DNA from: an uncultured Clostridia bacterium
Lineage (GTDB): Bacteria > Bacillota > Clostridia > Christensenellales > Borkfalkiaceae
Length of the DNA: 64,000 nucleotides
Direction of reading: 5' to 3'
Assembly: GCA_947627575.1 (NCBI GenBank)
Contig: CANQWN010000006.1
Location: forward strand, 1 to 64,000
The notes under the pieces were generated by a model, which saw only the letters and a list, made by a program, of their open reading frames with translations, had not been told where the DNA came from and did not search any database. This document shows positions 60,547 through 64,000 of the stretch, piece after piece. The position numbers and the translations under genes are program-made. Within the stretch, counting starts at the first letter, position 1, and each line of letters opens with the position of its first letter.

Positions 60547-61806
60547 ATGGAGATTGCAAGAGATTTTTATTTACAAAAGCTCATTGACCATAAACAAAAC
60601 GGGTTGGTAAAGATTATTACAGGTGTACGCAGGTGCGGCAAATCGTATCTGCTTTTTACACTGTTTTACAAGCATCTTTTGAGTGAAGGCGTACCTGAAA
60701 ATCATATTATACGCGTTTCACTCGAAGATTATGGCAACAAGCAGTTCCTGAACCCTGATGAACTCTACTCCTTTGTCAAGACTCAAATAAGGGACAACGC
60801 GCCCTATTATATCCTTTTGGACGAGATTCAACTTGTAACCGACTTTGAGAGCGTTGTCAACGGATTTTTGCACGTTTCAAACGTTGACGTTTACGTGACG
60901 GGGAGCAACTCAAAATTTTTATCGAGCGATATAATCACTGAATTCCGCGGGCGCGGCGACGAAATCCGCGTATATCCTCTTAACTTTGCGGAGTATTATT
61001 CCGCCCTCAATCCGAATACGCCGTTTAATAAGGCGTGGCTCCAATATGCAACCTATGGCGGAATGCCGCTGTGCTTTACTATGAAATCCGAAGCGGACAA
61101 GACGAAATATTTGCGCGACTTGTTTGCAACGACCTATCTTGCGGATATTATAAATCGCAACAACTTGCGAGGAAACGCCGAAATCAATGAGCTGACCGAT
61201 ATTCTCGCCTCGTCGATCGGCTCGCTCACCAATCCTTTGAAGCTGTCGAATACCTTCAATTCGCAAAAAAACTTAAAACTCTCCGCAAATACGATTTCAG
61301 CGTATCTTGATTATCTGCAAGACGCATTCCTAATTGAAAGAGCTGTCCGTTACGATATCAAAGGTAAGAAATATATCAACACGCCGTCCAAATACTATTT
61401 TGTCGATATGGGGTTACGAAACGCCCGACTTTCCTTCCGTCAACAGGAATATAACCACATCATGGAGAATGTTGTCTATAACGAGTTGACGTTGCGCGGC
61501 TATTCCGTTGATGTGGGAGTTGTGGAGACCAATCTGAAAGTAAACGGCGCATCACAGAGGAAGCAACTCGAAGTGGATTTCGTCGCCAATATAGGTAGCC
61601 GCAGATATTATATTCAATGCGCCTATCGGATGCCCGGTGAGGAGAAAAGCAGGCAGGAACAGGCTTCCCTTCTCGGCATAAACGACGCGTTCAAAAAAGT
61701 TATAATAGTCGGCGACGAGGTGCTGACGAGCTATAACGAGCAGGGGATTTTAATCGCCTCGCTGTCCGATTTTTTACTTGACCCCGAAAAAACATTGAAT
61801 TGGTAG
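60547..61806 (+). CDS. AAA+ ATPase with C-terminal DUF4143
   Basis: The 419-residue protein has an ATPase domain with Walker A GVRRCGKSY near 25-33, Walker B YYILLDEIQ near 84-92 and sensor-like VTGSNSKFLSS. A DUF4143 region follows at about 205-370, then PD-(D/E)xK-like KQLEVDFVANIGSRRYYIQC near 338-357, where D and the terminal Q/K positions suggest a nuclease-type fold that may be inactive. The family is common in gut bacteria and its role is unproven. The second ATG (60547) is preferred because GAGGG lies 6 nt upstream and homologues start MEIxRDxYL. It lies 24 nt before hsdM and is probably co-transcribed. Confidence 0.85.
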   Translation: MEIARDFYLQKLIDHKQNGLVKIITGVRRCGKSYLLFTLFYKHLLSEGVPENHIIRVSLEDYGNKQFLNPDELYSFVKTQIRDNAPYYILLDEIQLVTDFESVVNGFLHVSNVDVYVTGSNSKFLSSDIITEFRGRGDEIRVYPLNFAEYYSALNPNTPFNKAWLQYATYGGMPLCFTMKSEADKTKYLRDLFATTYLADIINRNNLRGNAEINELTDILASSIGSLTNPLKLSNTFNSQKNLKLSANTISAYLDYLQDAFLIERAVRYDIKGKKYINTPSKYYFVDMGLRNARLSFRQQEYNHIMENVVYNELTLRGYSVDVGVVETNLKVNGASQRKQLEVDFVANIGSRRYYIQCAYRMPGEEKSRQEQASLLGINDAFKKVIIVGDEVLTSYNEQGILIASLSDFLLDPEKTLNW

Positions 61807-61830
61807 TGTACTGTCGCAAAGGAGTTACTT

Positions 61831-63660
61831 ATGACAAGAGGAATCAATATCAAAAAACTTGAAGCCGATCTGTGGGAATCGGCGGACTTGCTTCGCGCCG
61901 GGTCAAAACTGACAAGCAATCAATACTGTATGCCCGTGCTCGGTCTGATTTTCTTGCGCTATGCTTATAGCCGCTTCAAATTGGTTGAAGCGGAAATTCT
62001 CAAAAACAGACCCATGCGCAACGGCAAGCCTCTACCTGTAGAGGCGAGCGATTTCGCGGAAAAGAGCGCACTGTTCCTTCCGCGCGAGGCACAGTATGCT
62101 TACCTTGTCAACCTTCCCGCGAATATTTCGTCGCAGAATTTGAAAAGTATAGACGGAAACGTGATGAACAGCCTCGGCGAAGTCGTCAACAACGCCATGC
62201 GCCTCGTGGAAATGCAGAGTGAACAACTCAAAGGCGTTCTGCCGAAAGATTACACAATATTTTCGGACGAGCTTCTCGCCGAACTTCTCCGCATTTTCAA
62301 CAACAATGCGCTCGATGATATCGGCGGCGATGTTATCGGGCGCATCTACGAATATTTCCTCAATAAATTTGCGAAAAACATCGCTTCCGACGATGGCGTA
62401 TTCTTTACGCCCAAGCCGCTCGTCAAAATGATCGTCAACATCTTGGAGCCGAAGTTGGGCATACTCCTCGATCCCGCGTGCGGGAGCGGCGGTATGTTCG
62501 TGCAGACGGGTGACTTCGTCAATGCGGCGGGCATGGTCGCCAACAACACGATGACCTTCTACGGACAGGAAAAAGTGGAATACAACGCCCAACTTTGCCT
62601 GATGAATATGGCGGTGCATGGGCTTACCGGCGTAATTAAGTCGGGAGATGAAGCAAACACGTTCTATCACGACGCGCACAATTTGAACGGCTGTTGCGAT
62701 TATGTGATGGCAAATCCACCCTTCAACGTGGATAAAGTAAAATCAGAATCGACTTCCGCTGCGGGGCGCCTGCCGTTCGGGCTTCCGAGCGTGAATAAGG
62801 CAAAGGAAGTTGGCAACGCAAACTACCTTTGGATCTCCTATTTCTACTCCTACCTCAACGAAAAGGGCCGCGCGGGCTTTGTGATGGCGTCCTCTGCGAC
62901 GGATAGTCAGGGGAAAGACAAGGATATTCGGGAACAGCTCATCAAAACGGGTCACGTTGACGTCATAATCAGCGTGGCGAATAACTTTTTCTATACCAAG
63001 AGTTTGCCCTGCTCGCTGTGGTTTTTCGATAAAGGGAAATCCGACGCGCTCAAAGAGAAGGTGCTGTTTATCGACTCCCGCAATTACTATACGCAAGTGG
63101 ATAGAACGCTCAACGAGTGGAGCGATTGGCAGCTCAAAAATCTTAATGCCATCGTTTGGCTCTACCGCGGCGAAACGGAAAAATATCAAAATTTGCTCAA
63201 AGAATATCACGAAGCGTTGTCCGACGACCGTCCATTTGCCGAGATTGTGGCGGAACTTTCCAAAACCGTGCAGGAGAAGCGCACGGAAGCGAAAGATGCC
63301 GTTGAGGCGGCGGGAAAGCGCGAGAAGAAGGGTATCCAAGCAAAGTACGACGAGGAGAGCGCTGCGCTCAATGAACGCCTTACGATTGCAAAAGAGGCGG
63401 ATTGGCTGTATGAAAAATTCGGCGAGGGTGAGTATCGGGATATTCTCGGACTTTGCAAAATCGAGGAGCGGTCTGCGATCCTTGAAAGGGGTTGCTCATT
63501 GACGCCAGGTGCTTACGTCGGCGTTGCGCCCACGGCAGATGACGGCGTAAATTTTGCGGAGCGCATGGCGGAGATCCATCAAGAACTCTTGCGTCTGCAA
63601 GCCGAATCCAACGACCTCATGGATACTATCTCCAAAAACATGAAGGAGATGGGGTTATGA
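61831..63660 (+). CDS. hsdM: Type I restriction-modification DNA methyltransferase subunit M
   Basis: The 609-residue adenine N6-methyltransferase has an N-terminal HsdM helical domain (KLEADLWESADLLR...). The SAM-binding motif I DPACGSGGMF lies near 211-220, the catalytic NPPF near 294, and a C-terminal coiled-coil region of about 450-560 is rich in Glu/Lys/Ala. AAAGGAG precedes the ATG. hsdS overlaps its end by an ATGA. With the matching HsdR reduced to a remnant, this M/S pair may now act as a methylation-only unit, unless another HsdR is encoded elsewhere. Confidence 0.95.
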   Translation: MTRGINIKKLEADLWESADLLRAGSKLTSNQYCMPVLGLIFLRYAYSRFKLVEAEILKNRPMRNGKPLPVEASDFAEKSALFLPREAQYAYLVNLPANISSQNLKSIDGNVMNSLGEVVNNAMRLVEMQSEQLKGVLPKDYTIFSDELLAELLRIFNNNALDDIGGDVIGRIYEYFLNKFAKNIASDDGVFFTPKPLVKMIVNILEPKLGILLDPACGSGGMFVQTGDFVNAAGMVANNTMTFYGQEKVEYNAQLCLMNMAVHGLTGVIKSGDEANTFYHDAHNLNGCCDYVMANPPFNVDKVKSESTSAAGRLPFGLPSVNKAKEVGNANYLWISYFYSYLNEKGRAGFVMASSATDSQGKDKDIREQLIKTGHVDVIISVANNFFYTKSLPCSLWFFDKGKSDALKEKVLFIDSRNYYTQVDRTLNEWSDWQLKNLNAIVWLYRGETEKYQNLLKEYHEALSDDRPFAEIVAELSKTVQEKRTEAKDAVEAAGKREKKGIQAKYDEESAALNERLTIAKEADWLYEKFGEGEYRDILGLCKIEERSAILERGCSLTPGAYVGVAPTADDGVNFAERMAEIHQELLRLQAESNDLMDTISKNMKEMGL

Positions 63661-64000
63661 GGCAACAAACCATTACTAAAATTGGTAACCTTGGAAGAAT
63701 TATTACAGGTAAAACGCCGTCCACACTCAATCCAGATTTTTACGGAGGAACGATTCCTTTTATAACGCCCACAGACATGGTGGGAACTAAAACCATCGTT
63801 ACAACCCAAAGATATTTATCAACGCAAGGAAGAAACAGCGTCAATAGCAGTTATATTCCACCTCACAGTATCTGCGTATCATGCATTGGCTCCGATATGG
63901 GGAAAGTGGTTATGACGCATGAATGGGCTGTAACCAATCAGCAGATAAATTCGATAATTGTCAATGAAAGTTTTGATTATAGATACATTTACTATCTAAT
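63657..64000 (+). CDS. hsdS: Type I restriction-modification specificity subunit S (partial, runs off the window)
   Basis: The first 114 codons are present. They read as the start of a target-recognition domain, with GRIITGKTPST, YGGTIPFITPTDM and the conserved VSCIGSDMGKV segment of HsdS proteins. It starts at the ATG overlapping the hsdM stop. The second recognition domain and the 3' end lie beyond the window, so target sequence and completeness cannot be judged. Confidence 0.9.
   Translation, partial: MRQQTITKIGNLGRIITGKTPSTLNPDFYGGTIPFITPTDMVGTKTIVTTQRYLSTQGRNSVNSSYIPPHSICVSCIGSDMGKVVMTHEWAVTNQQINSIIVNESFDYRYIYYL

Overview
The window reads as chromosomal DNA of an anaerobic, low-to-mid GC Bacillota (Clostridia-like, plausibly an uncultured gut lineage). 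The support is AddAB recombination nucleases, a NiaR-type 3H repressor, an iron-sulfur L-serine dehydratase, a rubrerythrin, an ECF-type vitamin transporter component, strong AGGAGG ribosome sites and textbook SigA promoters (TTGACA, 17 bp, TATAAT, often with an extended TGn). No rRNA, tRNA or CRISPR array was seen. The lineage call is inference from gene style only.

Region 1-17.6 kb is mostly housekeeping: an EF-G paralogue, serine dehydratase, a cysteine-rich lipoprotein, addB-addA, a small membrane protein, rubrerythrin, a PRC-barrel protein, a nadB-nadC-niaR operon behind a probable NiaR operator, and a MATE exporter. Region 17.7-26.5 kb is one minus-strand operon: VWA protein, PP2C phosphatase, protein kinase and a 1585-residue DUF4011-type helicase. 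This looks like a TerY-P phosphorylation triad wired to a DNA/RNA helicase and is the best candidate for a little-described (probably defensive) system.

Region 26.6-34 kb holds tcdA, two PLP enzymes of sulfur amino acid metabolism, and a cobalamin riboswitch followed by a DUF4430 lipoprotein, an ECF S-component-like membrane protein and two more secreted proteins, together a likely B12-acquisition locus. Region 34.1-37.8 kb is a tyrosine recombinase divergent from an Eco57I-class methylase with its putative endonuclease. Region 38-44 kb is a cell-envelope sugar operon (LbH acyltransferase, glmM, glmS, UDP-sugar 4,6-dehydratase). It is bracketed by two copies of a 90-bp sequence, each carrying a terminator and the last codons of the lipoprotein gene at 44.2-46.3 kb.

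Region 46.8-64 kb is a visibly AT-richer defence island: a GmrSD-type (DUF262/DUF1524) enzyme, a pair made of a 1316-residue protein of unknown function and a 1577-residue DEAD/DUF1998 helicase (Druantia/DISARM-like), a 5'-truncated hsdR remnant directly downstream of that helicase, an orphan nucleotidyltransferase, a DUF4143 ATPase, intact hsdM and the start of hsdS, which runs off the window end. The helicase pair appears to have replaced the front of a type I restriction gene.
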